Below, piece by piece: positions 25,163-34,219 of a stretch of DNA of 64,000 bases (position 1 is its first letter; each line of letters begins with the position of its first letter). This DNA is from Microbacterium sp. Clip185 (GTDB taxonomy: Bacteria; Actinomycetota; Actinomycetes; Actinomycetales; Microbacteriaceae), in NCBI RefSeq assembly GCF_028743715.1, contig NZ_CP117996.1, forward strand, positions 558,001 to 622,000, given 5' to 3'. The notes under the pieces were generated by a model, which did no database searches, was not told the DNA's origin, and saw only the letters and a program-made list of their open reading frames with translations. Position numbers and translations under genes: made by a program.

Positions 25163-26031
25163 CGCGCCGCCGGACGGCTTTCGCGCGGATGCGGGCCGCG
25201 TCCGCCCTCGTGCTGGTCGCCGGTGTCGGCATCGCTGTCGCCGCGTGCGCGAACCAGCCTGCTGAGACGTCGGCTGCTCCCTCTTCGCCATCGACCCCGC
25301 TCTCTGCGTCGCCGCCGCCCGCCGCGACCCCGGTCGACTATCAGCTCGGCGGCGCGTACCCGCCGGATCCGCGGGTGGGGATCGTGGCGCGCGATCGTAC
25401 GGCGGCGCCCGCCGACGGGGTGTACTCGATCTGCTACCTCAACGCCTTCCAGACGCAGCCGGGCGAGCGCGAGGAGTGGGCCGACGACCTCGTGCTGCGC
25501 CAGGACGGCACGGACGTGATGGATCCGGACTGGCCAGATGAAGCGCTTCTCGACACCCGTTCGGACGATGCCCGCCAGCGAATCGCGGCGCGTGTCGGCG
25601 AGTGGATCGACGGCTGCCAGGCTGCGGGCTACGACGCCGTGGAGTTCGACAACCTCGACACCTACACCCGCTCCGACGGTCTGTTGAGCGCCGAGGACAA
25701 CCTCGCGCTCGCGACGCTGCTCGTCGAGTGGGCGCACCACGCAGGCCTCGCGGCGGGTCAGAAGAACGCGGCGGAGGATGCCGAGCGCTTGCGCGCCGAG
25801 GCCGGCTTCGACTTCGCCGTGGTGGAGGAGTGCGCGTACTACCGGGAGTGCGCGGCCTATACCGATGTCTACGGTGACGCCGTGGTGGCCATCGAGTACA
25901 CCGACGCGATCGACCGGCCGTTCGAGGACCTCTGCGCCGACCCCGCCGTGCCCGCATCCCTCGTGCTTCGCGATCGCGACCTCACGACGCCGGGGGATGC
26001 GGACTACGCCTTCGAGATCTGCCCGCGCTGA
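25159..26031 (+). CDS. GH114-like (endo-alpha-1,4-polygalactosaminidase family) lipoprotein
   Basis: 290 residues. Signal peptide with lipobox ending VAAC at Cys30, a Ser/Pro/Ala linker (about 31-60), then a TIM-barrel domain of the GH114/TM1410 type: VYSICYLNAFQTQPGE, GYDAVEFDNLDTYTRSDG, AAGQKNAAEDAERL, DFAVVEECAYYREC and AIEYTDAIDRPFED. The acidic pair in EFDN and the Glu-rich EEC loop are the expected active-site elements. It would cleave an amino-sugar polymer outside the cell. Overlap with the response regulator gene suggests co-expression. Confidence 0.85.
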   Translation: MTRRRTAFARMRAASALVLVAGVGIAVAACANQPAETSAAPSSPSTPLSASPPPAATPVDYQLGGAYPPDPRVGIVARDRTAAPADGVYSICYLNAFQTQPGEREEWADDLVLRQDGTDVMDPDWPDEALLDTRSDDARQRIAARVGEWIDGCQAAGYDAVEFDNLDTYTRSDGLLSAEDNLALATLLVEWAHHAGLAAGQKNAAEDAERLRAEAGFDFAVVEECAYYRECAAYTDVYGDAVVAIEYTDAIDRPFEDLCADPAVPASLVLRDRDLTTPGDADYAFEICPR

Positions 26032-26034
26032 CGC

Positions 26035-26061
26035 GACTCCCGCCCCCCCGGGGCGGGAGTC
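26035..26061. terminator. Bidirectional hairpin between convergent genes
   Basis: GACTCCCGCCCC (26035-26046) pairs perfectly with GGGGCGGGAGTC (26050-26061) around a three-base loop. It lies between the convergent GH114 and TerC genes. No T-run, as is common in actinobacterial terminators. Confidence 0.85.
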
Positions 26062-26066
26062 GGATG

Positions 26067-27107
26067 TCAGTGGTCGTCGACCTCTGCCGCGGCGACGGGG
26101 TGTCCCTGCACCTGGTCGCGGTCGGCCTTCAGCCGGTCGCCGCGCGTCTTCAGCAGGCTCGCGACGGTGGCCACCGCGATGGTCGCGCCGATGAACAGCA
26201 GTGAGAACCAGATCGGGATCTCGGGGACCCACTCGATGTGCTGCCCGCCGTTGATGAAGGGGAGCTCATTGACGTGCAGGGCGTGGAAGACGAGCTTCAC
26301 ACCGATGAAGGCGAGGATGACCGCGAGCCCCTGCGCCAGGTACACCAGGCGCTCCAGCAGGCCGCCGATGAGGAAGAAGAGCTGACGCAGACCCATCAGG
26401 GCGAAGGCGTTCGCGGTGAAGACGATGTATGCCTCCTGCGTGAGCCCGTAGATCGCGGGGATCGAGTCGAGGGCGAAGACCAGGTCGATGAATCCGACCG
26501 CCACGATCGTGAGCAGCATCGGGGTGACGAAGCGCTTGCCGTCGATCTTCACGGTCAGTCGGTCGCCGTGGTACTCGTCGTGCACCGGAAGGATGCGGCG
26601 CATGAACCGCACGATGCGTCCGTTCGAGGGGTCGGACTCGTGGCTCGAGAACGCCTGCTGCCAGGCCAGGTAGAGCAGGAAGGCGCCGAAGATGTAGAAG
26701 ACCCAGGAGAAGTTCTCGATGAGGGTGGCGCCCAGTGCGATGAAGGCGCCGCGCATGATGAGCGCGATCACGATGCCGATCATGAGCACCTTCTGCTGGT
26801 ACTCCTTCGGCACCGCGAAGCCCGTCATGATGATGAGGAAGACGAAGAGGTTGTCGATCGACAGCGCCTTCTCCGTCAGATAGCCGGCGAAGTACTCGCC
26901 GCCGAAGCTCCATCCCGAGACCACGCCGATCCCGACGCCGAACAGCAGCGCCAGACCGATGTAGAAGGCCGACCAGACGGCGGACTCACGGATGGTGGGG
27001 GCGTGCGGCTTGCGCACGTGCACGAAGAACTCGAAGACGAAGAAGGCGATCGTGATCGCGATCGTGATGAGCCAGATGGCGGGGGTGACGTTCACGGAGA
27101 ACTCCAA
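26067..27107 (-). CDS. TerC/Alx family membrane protein
   Basis: 346 residues, nine or so transmembrane helices, with TerC signatures: FEFFVHVRKPHAPTIRESAV, EKALSIDNLFVFLIIM, VFALDSIPAIYGLT and NAFALMGLRQLFFLI. The acidic residues in the helices (D of SIDN and LDSIP) are the presumed metal path. TerC/Alx proteins export manganese; the riboswitch upstream agrees with that. ATG 27107. The C-terminal tail is polar and His/Asp-ended. Confidence 0.94.
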   Translation of the reverse strand: MEFSVNVTPAIWLITIAITIAFFVFEFFVHVRKPHAPTIRESAVWSAFYIGLALLFGVGIGVVSGWSFGGEYFAGYLTEKALSIDNLFVFLIIMTGFAVPKEYQQKVLMIGIVIALIMRGAFIALGATLIENFSWVFYIFGAFLLYLAWQQAFSSHESDPSNGRIVRFMRRILPVHDEYHGDRLTVKIDGKRFVTPMLLTIVAVGFIDLVFALDSIPAIYGLTQEAYIVFTANAFALMGLRQLFFLIGGLLERLVYLAQGLAVILAFIGVKLVFHALHVNELPFINGGQHIEWVPEIPIWFSLLFIGATIAVATVASLLKTRGDRLKADRDQVQGHPVAAAEVDDH

Positions 27108-27129
27108 GGGGTGGGCGTACGGTCATGAC

Positions 27130-27234
27130 GCCAAGGTCTCCTCCGCCCCGATGCTGGTCGGGACCGGCGGCCCGGGATCCGACGTTGGATCCGTACTGAC
27201 GAGCCGACCGCGAGCGGGAGTACTCCCCTTGCTT
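27130..27234 (-). promoter_or_regulatory. yybP-ykoY manganese riboswitch upstream of terC
   Basis: On the minus strand the leader starts CAAGGGGAGTACTCCC and ends GGAGACCTTGGC. GCAAGG and CCTTGGC close helix P1, and GGGGAGTA plus GAGACCTT are the conserved parts of the yybP-ykoY motif, with GC-rich P2/P3 arms between. A -10 box TATTCT (27242-27247, minus strand) would start transcription at its 5' edge. In this family Mn2+ binding turns the gene on, which fits a TerC-type exporter. Confidence 0.82.
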
Positions 27235-27294
27235 GAATGACAGAATACGGCATCCGCGGCGCGCCGGGAGCACGCCGGCGGTAGCGTCGGATCT

Positions 27295-28446
27295 GTGACG
27301 CATCCTTACGACGAACGCGGCCGCGAGACGCTCGATCGGCCGGAGAGTCGCAAGTGGAGCCTGCATCCGGGCAAGATCGGCGCGTGGGTGGCTGAGATGG
27401 ACTTCGGCACGGCGCCGGTGGTGAGCGCTGCGCTGCACCGTGCGGTCGAGGAGGAGACGCTCGGCTATCTGTCGCCGGCCCTTGCCGAGCGGATGTCGGT
27501 CGCGACGGCGGGATGGATGCGGCGCGCCTACGGATGGAGCATCGAGCCACAGCGCGTGCACCCCGTCGCCGACGTGATGGCGGCGCTGGGTGTCGCGGTG
27601 CGGACGTTCGCCCCCGCCGGTTCGCCGGTGATCGTTCCCACGCCCGCCTACATGCCGTTCCTCACCTACTTGCCGGCCATCGGGCATCCGGTGATCCCGG
27701 TGCCGGGTCGCGTGGTGTCCGGGCGGTGGGAGCACGACATCGACGGCATCGACGCCGCGTTCTCCGCGGGCGCGCGCACGCTCGTGCTGTGCAACCCGCA
27801 CAACCCGACCGGCTCGGTCCTCAGCCGTGAGGAGCTCCGCCGGATCGCCGATGTCGTCGACCGCCACGGCGGGCGCGTCTTCGCCGACGAGATCCATGCG
27901 CCGCTGCGCTACGGCGGCCGTGCGCATGTGCCGTACGCCTCCCTCTCCGAGGCGACCGCCGCGCATACCGTCACCGGCACGAGCGCGTCGAAGGCGTGGA
28001 ACGTCCCAGGTGTCAAGGCCGCGCAGCTCATCACATCGAACCAGAACGACGACGACATCTACCGGCGAGTCGGTTTCGCCCACGTGCACGGTGCATCGAC
28101 ACTCGGTGTCGTCGCATCCATCGCCGCGTACGAGGACGGAGAGCCCTGGCTCGCCGAGACCCTCGACTACCTCGACGGCAATCGCATGCTGCTGGCGGAC
28201 CTGCTGGCCGAGCACCTGCCCGAGGTGCGATACGCGCCGCCCGAGGGCACCTACCTCGCGTGGCTCGACGCGCGCAGCCTCGAGCTGCCGGGCGCGCCCG
28301 CCGACTTCTTCCGCGAGCGCGCCGGCGTCGTGCTGACCGACGGCGCGCTGTGCGCGGCTCCCGGATTCCTCCGGCTCGTGCTCGCGATGCCTCGGCCGTT
28401 GCTCACCGAGGCGGTCACGGCCATGGCCGCGAGCGCGCGCGAGTAG
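27295..28446 (+). CDS. MalY/PatB-type PLP-dependent C-S lyase
   Basis: 383 residues, fold type I aminotransferase. GAWVAEMDFGTAP, LGYLSP, CNPHNPTGSVLSREEL, FADEIHAPLRYGG and PLP lysine Lys233 in TGTSASKAWNVPGVK. These are marks of PatB/MalY cystathionine beta-lyases. It would split cystathionine to homocysteine, pyruvate and ammonia, or act on other C-S bonds. The GTG at 27295 follows TAGCGT by seven bases, a leaderless layout. It is divergent from terC. Confidence 0.92.
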   Translation: MTHPYDERGRETLDRPESRKWSLHPGKIGAWVAEMDFGTAPVVSAALHRAVEEETLGYLSPALAERMSVATAGWMRRAYGWSIEPQRVHPVADVMAALGVAVRTFAPAGSPVIVPTPAYMPFLTYLPAIGHPVIPVPGRVVSGRWEHDIDGIDAAFSAGARTLVLCNPHNPTGSVLSREELRRIADVVDRHGGRVFADEIHAPLRYGGRAHVPYASLSEATAAHTVTGTSASKAWNVPGVKAAQLITSNQNDDDIYRRVGFAHVHGASTLGVVASIAAYEDGEPWLAETLDYLDGNRMLLADLLAEHLPEVRYAPPEGTYLAWLDARSLELPGAPADFFRERAGVVLTDGALCAAPGFLRLVLAMPRPLLTEAVTAMAASARE

Positions 28447-28522
28447 ACCGGTCGCAGCCGATACGCAACCCCCGTGGCGCGTCGCATCCGCCGACCTACC
28501 GTGATCGCAGCAGGAGGCGGTC

Positions 28523-28687
28523 ATGAGTATCAAGGAGCACGACGATCTGCGCGATGACGCGGACTACTTCGAGGATGACGTGCGGCGGGAGTTCGAGGAG
28601 CGCTTCGGTACCGCTCGGCCGGAGCCGGCCAGCCCCGTCAGCAAGCCCATTCCCATCCCGAGCTTCCGGCCACTGCGACGGCGGTAA
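28523..28687 (+). CDS. Small acidic/basic hypothetical protein (54 residues)
   Basis: ATG after AGGAGG (spacing 6), a strong ribosome site. The N-terminal half is acidic and helical (DDLRDDADYFEDDVRREFEE), the C-terminal half proline-rich and basic, ending SFRPLRRR. No membrane helix. I do not recognise a family; the Shine-Dalgarno and codon pattern are the support. Confidence 0.7.
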   Translation: MSIKEHDDLRDDADYFEDDVRREFEERFGTARPEPASPVSKPIPIPSFRPLRRR

Positions 28688-28773
28688 CGCAACGGGTTTC
28701 TCCGTCCTCGGCTGACCGAGGCGCCGTCTCCCGCGTAGCATGGCGTTCTCATTCTGCGGCGGAAGGGACGGCC

Positions 28774-29814
28774 ATGGACGCGATGACCGGCCTGCCGCTG
28801 GTGGGCGTCAGCATCGTCGCGACATTCGTCGTTCTCGCGGCCTTCCTCTGGGTGCGCGGCCCCGCCTATCGTTCGGGGTCCTTCCTCGGTATCGCCACCG
28901 CCTCCGCGGTGTTCGCGGTCTTCTCCAGCCTGCTTTACGTCGTCTACTTCTCGTTCCCGCACATGGCGTGGACCCTTGCCGCGGGCGACGCGGCCATGGT
29001 GCTGGCGCCGGCTCTGCTGTGGGTGGCGGTCGGTGCGCTGAACGACAGACGCCCGTGGCGCCTGTGGGTCGTGATCGCCGGCGGCGCCGCGATGTTCGTG
29101 TGCAGCACGCTGCTGTCGGAGACGGTGTCGTCGGGGATCAAGATCCTGCTGCTGATCGTTGGCTGCACGCTCACCGCCGTCGAGGCGCGCATCGGCCGCG
29201 CGCGTGCCACGAGCGGCACGCTGGCGATCGCGGCCACGATGGCCGGCTACGCGATCTACTCCGTCGGTCGCGCGATCTTCCTGGCGATCAACGGCCTGTA
29301 CGACGGGATCTACGCGCAGTTCTTCTCGACCGGTCCGACCACGATCGCGGGCGTGATCGCCGTGATCCTCCTGGCTTTCGGCGTGCTCGCCGCCGCCCGA
29401 GACGAGCGAGCCAGCCGCCGGGTGCAGCAGGTGAGCACGCGCGACCGGCTCGCGGCTCGTGCCCGGACGATCCTCGCCGAGAACGGGGCGGTCTCCTGGC
29501 GCGTGGCGACCGTCGACGAGCTGGAGCTCATCCGCGAATCGTTCGGTCAGGAGTACATCGACGAGGTCAACACGGCGCTGGTCGCCGCCTGCACAGCAAC
29601 GCTCGCGGGGGATGCGGAGGTCGGGCTCATCGGCGCCGGTCGAGTCGCCATGGTGTGCCCCGTCACGATCCCTGAGGTGGCCGCTGATGAGCTCCGTCAG
29701 CGGTTCGCGCAGAGTTCGGCCCGGCTGCGCGAGACGTATGTGCCCGACCTCGAGGTGGCCGCGACGAAGATCGAATCCGACGTCGTCCTGGACAGCGTGG
29801 TCGCCCACAGCTGA
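28774..29814 (+). CDS. Seven-helix-type membrane protein with cytoplasmic C-terminal domain
   Basis: 346 residues, ATG after GGAAGGGACGG. About six to seven transmembrane helices (about 8-28, 38-60, 68-90, 98-115, 120-140, 150-170, 188-210), then a 135-residue soluble domain starting RDERASRRVQQVSTRDRLAARA. The layout resembles membrane diguanylate cyclases, and the soluble part is about that size, but no GGDEF motif is present. It could be a degenerate relative. Function unknown. A strong terminator follows. Confidence 0.7.
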   Translation: MDAMTGLPLVGVSIVATFVVLAAFLWVRGPAYRSGSFLGIATASAVFAVFSSLLYVVYFSFPHMAWTLAAGDAAMVLAPALLWVAVGALNDRRPWRLWVVIAGGAAMFVCSTLLSETVSSGIKILLLIVGCTLTAVEARIGRARATSGTLAIAATMAGYAIYSVGRAIFLAINGLYDGIYAQFFSTGPTTIAGVIAVILLAFGVLAAARDERASRRVQQVSTRDRLAARARTILAENGAVSWRVATVDELELIRESFGQEYIDEVNTALVAACTATLAGDAEVGLIGAGRVAMVCPVTIPEVAADELRQRFAQSSARLRETYVPDLEVAATKIESDVVLDSVVAHS

Positions 29815-29824
29815 GCTCCGAGAG

Positions 29825-29858
29825 AACGGCCCCTCGCCGGCGATGGCGAGGGGCCGTT
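29825..29858. terminator. Strong terminator hairpin between convergent genes
   Basis: AACGGCCCCTCGCC pairs over all 14 bases with GGCGAGGGGCCGTT, six-base loop GGCGAT. It lies ten bases after the membrane protein gene, facing the convergent kinase gene. Confidence 0.9.
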
Positions 29859-29958
29859 ACGGAGTGTGAGCGCTCGGGCCTTCGCGGGGAGCGGGCGCTC
29901 GCTGCGAGTAAACCACGAGACGCCGCCGCCGTGGAAGAGGCGAGCCGTGAGAATGCCC

Positions 29959-31038
29959 TCACCGGGCGGAGACAGGCACCGTGAGCATCACGACGGCACC
30001 CGCGCCGGGCTCGCTGACGATGTCGATCGCGCCGCCATGCGTGTGGGCGATCGCGCGCGAGACCGCGAGTCCGAGGCCGAGACCCGGTACGGCGCTCGCG
30101 CGTGCGTCGCGGCCGCGGTGGAAGGGTTCGAACACGTGCGCCAGTTCCGTCGGCCGGAACCCGGGCCCCTCGTCGATCACGACGATCTCCACCCGATCGG
30201 CAGCACCGGAGGTGAGGGCGACGGTGACGGTCCCGCCGCGCGGTGAGAAGCGCACGGCGTTGCCGACGAGCGCGTCGACCGCCATCTGCAGGCGTTCCGC
30301 ATCCGCCACGATCGTCGTCGGCGCGACGTCGAGGAGGATGCGCACTTCTCGCGCCCTCGCATCCTCCGCGCGCGCGGCGACCGCCGCCGCGACCACACTC
30401 GCGGCATCGCACTCAGCCATCACGAGCCGTGGGGCCAGGTGCTCCAACAGGAGCAGTTCGTCGAGTCGGCGGACCACGCGGTCGACGTTGCGTCGCAGGA
30501 TCGCGAGCCGAGCGGATGCGGTCTCGTCGCCGTCGCCGAGGTCGTCGGAGAGGAGCTCGAGGTGCCCGACGATCGGGGTGAGGGGGTTGCGCAGTTCATG
30601 CGACGTCGAGGCGAGGAGGTCGTGGGGGAGCCGGTCATGGTGGGCGCGTCGCGACACGTCGCGGGTGAGCAGCGCGGTGCCCTCGAGGCCGTCGGTGGCT
30701 GACACGATGCGGTGCGACGACTTGCGCAGCGCGCGGCGGCGGTCCACGGGGCCCGCCCACACGGTGCGTTGCGCCTCTCGACCCTGGGCCGCGGCGAGGA
30801 TGACGGACTGCTCGACGCGCAGCGGCGCGTCGTCGATGTCGTAGCCGTGCGGGCCCTCCCGCAGGGACCGGGCGAGGTCCGCGTCGTGCAGATCGACCCC
30901 CTGCAGTCGGGCGAAGCGGTGCGCTGCGGCGTTTGCGGCGCGCAGGCGACCGGCCGGATCGAAGATCGCGATCCCGGTGTCGAGGTGGTCGAGGAATCCG
31001 GCGTCGACCGGGAACCCCCCGACTGGCGGTGCGCCCAT
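29959..31038 (-). CDS. Soluble PAS-containing sensor histidine kinase
   Basis: 359 residues from ATG 31038, chosen for the GAGAGG site five bases upstream; ATG 31062 would add eight residues. No membrane segment. PAS domain (about 12-60, GIAIFDPAGRLRAANAAAHRF), a second PAS-like part, HisKA with STSHELRNPLTPI, N-box VGNAVRFSPRGG and G-boxes DEGPGF and GLGLGLAVSRAIA. No response regulator is adjacent, so it is an orphan kinase that would sense a cytoplasmic signal. Confidence 0.88.
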   Translation of the reverse strand: MGAPPVGGFPVDAGFLDHLDTGIAIFDPAGRLRAANAAAHRFARLQGVDLHDADLARSLREGPHGYDIDDAPLRVEQSVILAAAQGREAQRTVWAGPVDRRRALRKSSHRIVSATDGLEGTALLTRDVSRRAHHDRLPHDLLASTSHELRNPLTPIVGHLELLSDDLGDGDETASARLAILRRNVDRVVRRLDELLLLEHLAPRLVMAECDAASVVAAAVAARAEDARAREVRILLDVAPTTIVADAERLQMAVDALVGNAVRFSPRGGTVTVALTSGAADRVEIVVIDEGPGFRPTELAHVFEPFHRGRDARASAVPGLGLGLAVSRAIAHTHGGAIDIVSEPGAGAVVMLTVPVSAR

Positions 31039-31237
31039 CACGGCCTCTCTTCTCTGTCGCATTCTGCCTGCTGACGCGGGCGGGTCAGGGCCGGTGACGG
31101 AAAAATACTCACTCGCAACCTGCTGGAAAACATGCGCGGGTATCGTCGGGACAGTTCGGCGGATACGGGCTTCCGGCCCTGATGCCGCCGAGTTTCACGG
31201 TCTTTCCTGTTCAACCGTTCGGTCCTTGGGAGGACAC

Positions 31238-31450
31238 ATGGAGGCGACGCACTCGCGCTCAGAATATCGGTCGAGCATCGAGGCGCGCGAAGCCGGATCG
31301 CGCGGGCCGCAGGCGAAGTCGCGCGCCCGGCGGCGGCGACGTCTGCGCCGCCAGCTCTCGCAGCGCATCCACTGGAGCCTGTATGTCGGCGTCGGCCTGC
31401 TCGGCGCCGGAGTGATCTCGCTCGTCGCCGCGGCTCTGATCACGCGCTGA
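31238..31450 (+). CDS. Small single-pass membrane protein with basic N-terminus
   Basis: 70 residues, ATG after GGGAGG (spacing 5). An Arg-rich cytoplasmic part (SRARRRRRLRRQLSQRI) precedes one transmembrane helix near the C-terminus ([20 protein letters not shown]). The arrangement suggests a membrane-tethered nucleic-acid or phospholipid contact, but no family is recognised. A G/C hairpin follows 15 bases after the stop. Confidence 0.65.
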   Translation: MEATHSRSEYRSSIEAREAGSRGPQAKSRARRRRRLRRQLSQRIHWSLYVGVGLLGAGVISLVAAALITR

Positions 31451-31464
31451 GCCGAGAGGAGGAA

Positions 31465-31494
31465 CCCCCTCCCACGGCGGCGCCGGGGAGGGGG
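31465..31494. terminator. Terminator hairpin after the 70-residue gene
   Basis: CCCCCTCCC (31465-31473) pairs with GGGAGGGGG (31486-31494) around a 12-base loop that itself contains GGCGCC. Lies between convergent genes. The rest of the gap to 31672 is relatively AT-rich and shows no gene. Confidence 0.75.
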
Positions 31495-31672
31495 GTATGA
31501 GCTTTCGGCCAGGGCCCCCAGCTCGGGTTGGAGCGGCCGGGCCTTCGCGGGGAACGGACACTCGTTGTTATTACATCACATTGCGGAGGTTTCTCTCGAT
31601 TTTTCGTCGTGTTGCTCCCCGAGAATCCCGAAGATTCCTCATCTTGTGCGGAGACTCTCTCACTTCGACGGG

Positions 31673-33031
31673 TCAGTCGCCCTCGCGCTCGCCGTTCTCC
31701 GTGCCGCCCTCGGCGTTCTCATCGCTCTCCGTGACGGCGGAGCTCAGCACGCCCTCGGGGCGGATCAGCTCGCGCACCTCCGACATGAAGCTCGTGAGCT
31801 GCTGCTGCTGCCAGCGCAGCGCACGGGTGCGATCCTCCGCGTCGCGCAGCACCGTGGTGGAGTGCTCGATCACGGTCGAGACGATCTTCTGGGCCTTCGT
31901 GCGCGCCCGGTCGAGGTTCTCCTGCGCGCGCATGTGCGCATCGGCCTCGATCTGAGCGGCCTGGGCGCGCATGAGCTTCTCGTAGTCGTCCGCCTTGGCG
32001 GAGATCCGCTGCGCGTGCTCCAGGGACGCGGCGACCTGCTCGTTGGCGTCCGAGGTGATGCGTTCCGCGTGCGCCACGGCCTGATTGTGCAGCACCAGGA
32101 ACTCCTGCTGCGCGTCATCCTGGCGACGGGTGAGCGTCTCCTCGAACTCGAGCAGTCGCGCGTTCATCTCCCGCACGTCGCGCTCGGTGTCGCTGCGCAG
32201 CTGCGCCGTCTCGCGGGTCACCATCGCGCGCAGCGCCGCGGCACCCTTCTCGGCCTCCGAGCGGATCGTCTCGGCCTCGCGTTCGGCCTGCGCGAGCTTC
32301 TCGGCCGCGTGCGCCGCCTCGCGCTGAATGGTCGCCTCGTGCGCCGTGTATTCCGTGTCGATGCGCAGGCGCACCTGATCGGCGTCGTGCTGCGCCTGCG
32401 CCTGGATGCGGGCGACGTCCGCCTGCGCCTGTGCGCGCTGGGTCGCGACCTCCTCACGCGCGGCCTCGAGAAGGCGTTCGGCCTGCGCCGCTGCGTTCTG
32501 CACGATGAGATTCGCCTGCTCCTCGGCGACGCGCAGGACCGCCTCGAACTGATCACGCGTCGACGGGTCGTCGGATGACGACGCGGCCGCATCCGAGCCT
32601 TCCTCACCGTCCGGACGCTCGACGAGCTGGGCGGTCAGAGCGGCGATGCGCGCCTCGGCCTCGGAGATCTGCGCGGTCGCCGTCTGCAGGTCCGCCTCGA
32701 GGCGAGCGGCCTGTTCGCGCTGCTCCTCGCGCGCCCGGTTGACGGACTCCTCGGTTTCGGCCACGAGCCGTTCGATCTCGGCCTGCTGATCGGCGCGGAG
32801 GCGATCCATCGTCTCGCGCTGCCGGGCCTCCGCCGCGCCGAGCTCTCCCGTCACCCGCTGCAGTCGACTGGTCAGATCGGAGATCGCGGCGTCGACCTCG
32901 TGCCGGTCGTAGCCGCGGAAGCCGACGGAGAAGGTGCTGCCCTCTTCGCCCGAGGCGGGGCGCATCAGCTCGTCGAACGGGCTGGAGCCCGTCTGCGTGT
33001 CGTCGGGGGAATCGGGGCGCGCGTCGCTCAT
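31673..33031 (-). CDS. DivIVA-like long coiled-coil protein
   Basis: 452 residues. A DivIVA-type N-terminal motif (TFSVGFRGYDRHEVDAAISD, about 33-52) is followed by nearly 350 residues of Ala/Glu/Gln/Arg-rich coiled coil, with an acidic linker near residue 145 (DGEEGSDAAASSSDD). This layout matches actinobacterial polar-growth scaffolds (Wag31/DivIVA, Scy, FilP class). It probably forms a filament under the membrane at growth zones. No enzyme motif. Confidence 0.88.
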   Translation of the reverse strand: MSDARPDSPDDTQTGSSPFDELMRPASGEEGSTFSVGFRGYDRHEVDAAISDLTSRLQRVTGELGAAEARQRETMDRLRADQQAEIERLVAETEESVNRAREEQREQAARLEADLQTATAQISEAEARIAALTAQLVERPDGEEGSDAAASSSDDPSTRDQFEAVLRVAEEQANLIVQNAAAQAERLLEAAREEVATQRAQAQADVARIQAQAQHDADQVRLRIDTEYTAHEATIQREAAHAAEKLAQAEREAETIRSEAEKGAAALRAMVTRETAQLRSDTERDVREMNARLLEFEETLTRRQDDAQQEFLVLHNQAVAHAERITSDANEQVAASLEHAQRISAKADDYEKLMRAQAAQIEADAHMRAQENLDRARTKAQKIVSTVIEHSTTVLRDAEDRTRALRWQQQQLTSFMSEVRELIRPEGVLSSAVTESDENAEGGTENGEREGD

Positions 33032-33163
33032 GCCTTGCCTTCCGGAAGGGGGTGGAGGGTGTGTGTTTCTACTCTGCCCGTTCTCGCCGACTTATGGGCA
33101 GGGAAGAACCCCTGCTTCACCCGTTCGGTGGTGATGAAGGCGCACGCACGTCGCCCGAGCCGG

Positions 33164-34054
33164 TCAGAGACGGGTGGCGAGCTCCTTGATCCAGTCCGCC
33201 AGATCGGGTCCGAGGTCGGGGCGGTCGAGGGCCAGCTGGACGTTCGACTTGATGTAGTCGAGCCGGTCGCCGGTGTCGTACCGGCGGCCGCGGAAGACGA
33301 CGCCCAAGACCGGGCCGCCGATGCCCTCGTCCTCGGCCAGCGCTTCCAGGGCATCGGTGAGCTGGATCTCGCCGCCCTTGCCGGGGGCGGTCTTCTCGAG
33401 CACGTCGAAGATCTCGGGTTTGAGCACGTAGCGTCCGATGACGGCGAGGTTGCTGGGCGCATCGGCGGCAGACGGCTTCTCGACGAGGCCCGTGATGGTC
33501 ACGACGTCCGCCTCTTCTGTGGGCGCGACGGCCGCGCAGCCGTAGAGATGGATCTGCGACGGTTCGACCTCCATGAGGGCGACGACGGTCGCCGACCGTG
33601 CCTGGGACACCTCGATCATGCGCGCGAGCAGCACGTCGCGGGCGTCGATCAGATCGTCGCCCAGGAGGACGGCGAACGTCTCGCGACCCACGTGCTTGCG
33701 GGCGCGGAGGACGGCATGGCCGAGTCCGAGCGGGTCGCCCTGGCGCACGAAGTGCACATCGGCCAGGCGGCTCGCCTGCATGACCTTCTCGAGCCTCGCG
33801 GCATCGCCCTTCTGCTCGAGCGTGTGCTCGAGCTCGGCGACACGGTCGAAGTGGTTGGCCAGTGCGTTCTTGTTGCGTCCCACGATCACGAGGACGTCGT
33901 CGCTTCCCGCGGCCACCGCCTCCTCGACCACGTATTGGATGGCGGGCTTGTCGACGACCGGGAGCATCTCCTTGGGCATCGCCTTCGTGGCGGGCAGGAA
34001 GCGGGTACCGAGTCCCGCGGCGGGGATGACGGCCTTGATCGGTGCGTGTGCCAT
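33164..34054 (-). CDS. galU: UTP-glucose-1-phosphate uridylyltransferase
   Basis: 296 residues, standard GalU length. Nucleotide-binding IPAAGLGTRFLPATKAMPKEMLPVVDKPAI, then VRQGDPLGLGHAVL, LLGDDLID, LVEKPS and FRGRRYDTGDRLDYIKSNV. It makes UDP-glucose for envelope polysaccharides. TAGTGT lies seven bases before the ATG (leaderless). The pyruvyl transferase and glycosyltransferases downstream may use its product. Confidence 0.97.
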   Translation of the reverse strand: MAHAPIKAVIPAAGLGTRFLPATKAMPKEMLPVVDKPAIQYVVEEAVAAGSDDVLVIVGRNKNALANHFDRVAELEHTLEQKGDAARLEKVMQASRLADVHFVRQGDPLGLGHAVLRARKHVGRETFAVLLGDDLIDARDVLLARMIEVSQARSATVVALMEVEPSQIHLYGCAAVAPTEEADVVTITGLVEKPSAADAPSNLAVIGRYVLKPEIFDVLEKTAPGKGGEIQLTDALEALAEDEGIGGPVLGVVFRGRRYDTGDRLDYIKSNVQLALDRPDLGPDLADWIKELATRL

Positions 34055-34219
34055 GCGCCGAACACTAGGGATCCTTCATGAACGCGGTGTTTCCGGTTGA
34101 GCAGTTCTTCGCGCCCGTGCAACGGGTGAATCATCGGGCGAAATCACATGACCCGCAGGGTGGGTACCCGAGTCCATCGAAGATGATGGGCGCTGCAAGG
34201 TCCCCGCGAAGGCTCTTGC

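Noticed and set aside
22739-25291. Kinase gene extended to 25291
   Set aside because: The extension would run antisense through the response regulator; the membrane domain starts at ATG 24727.
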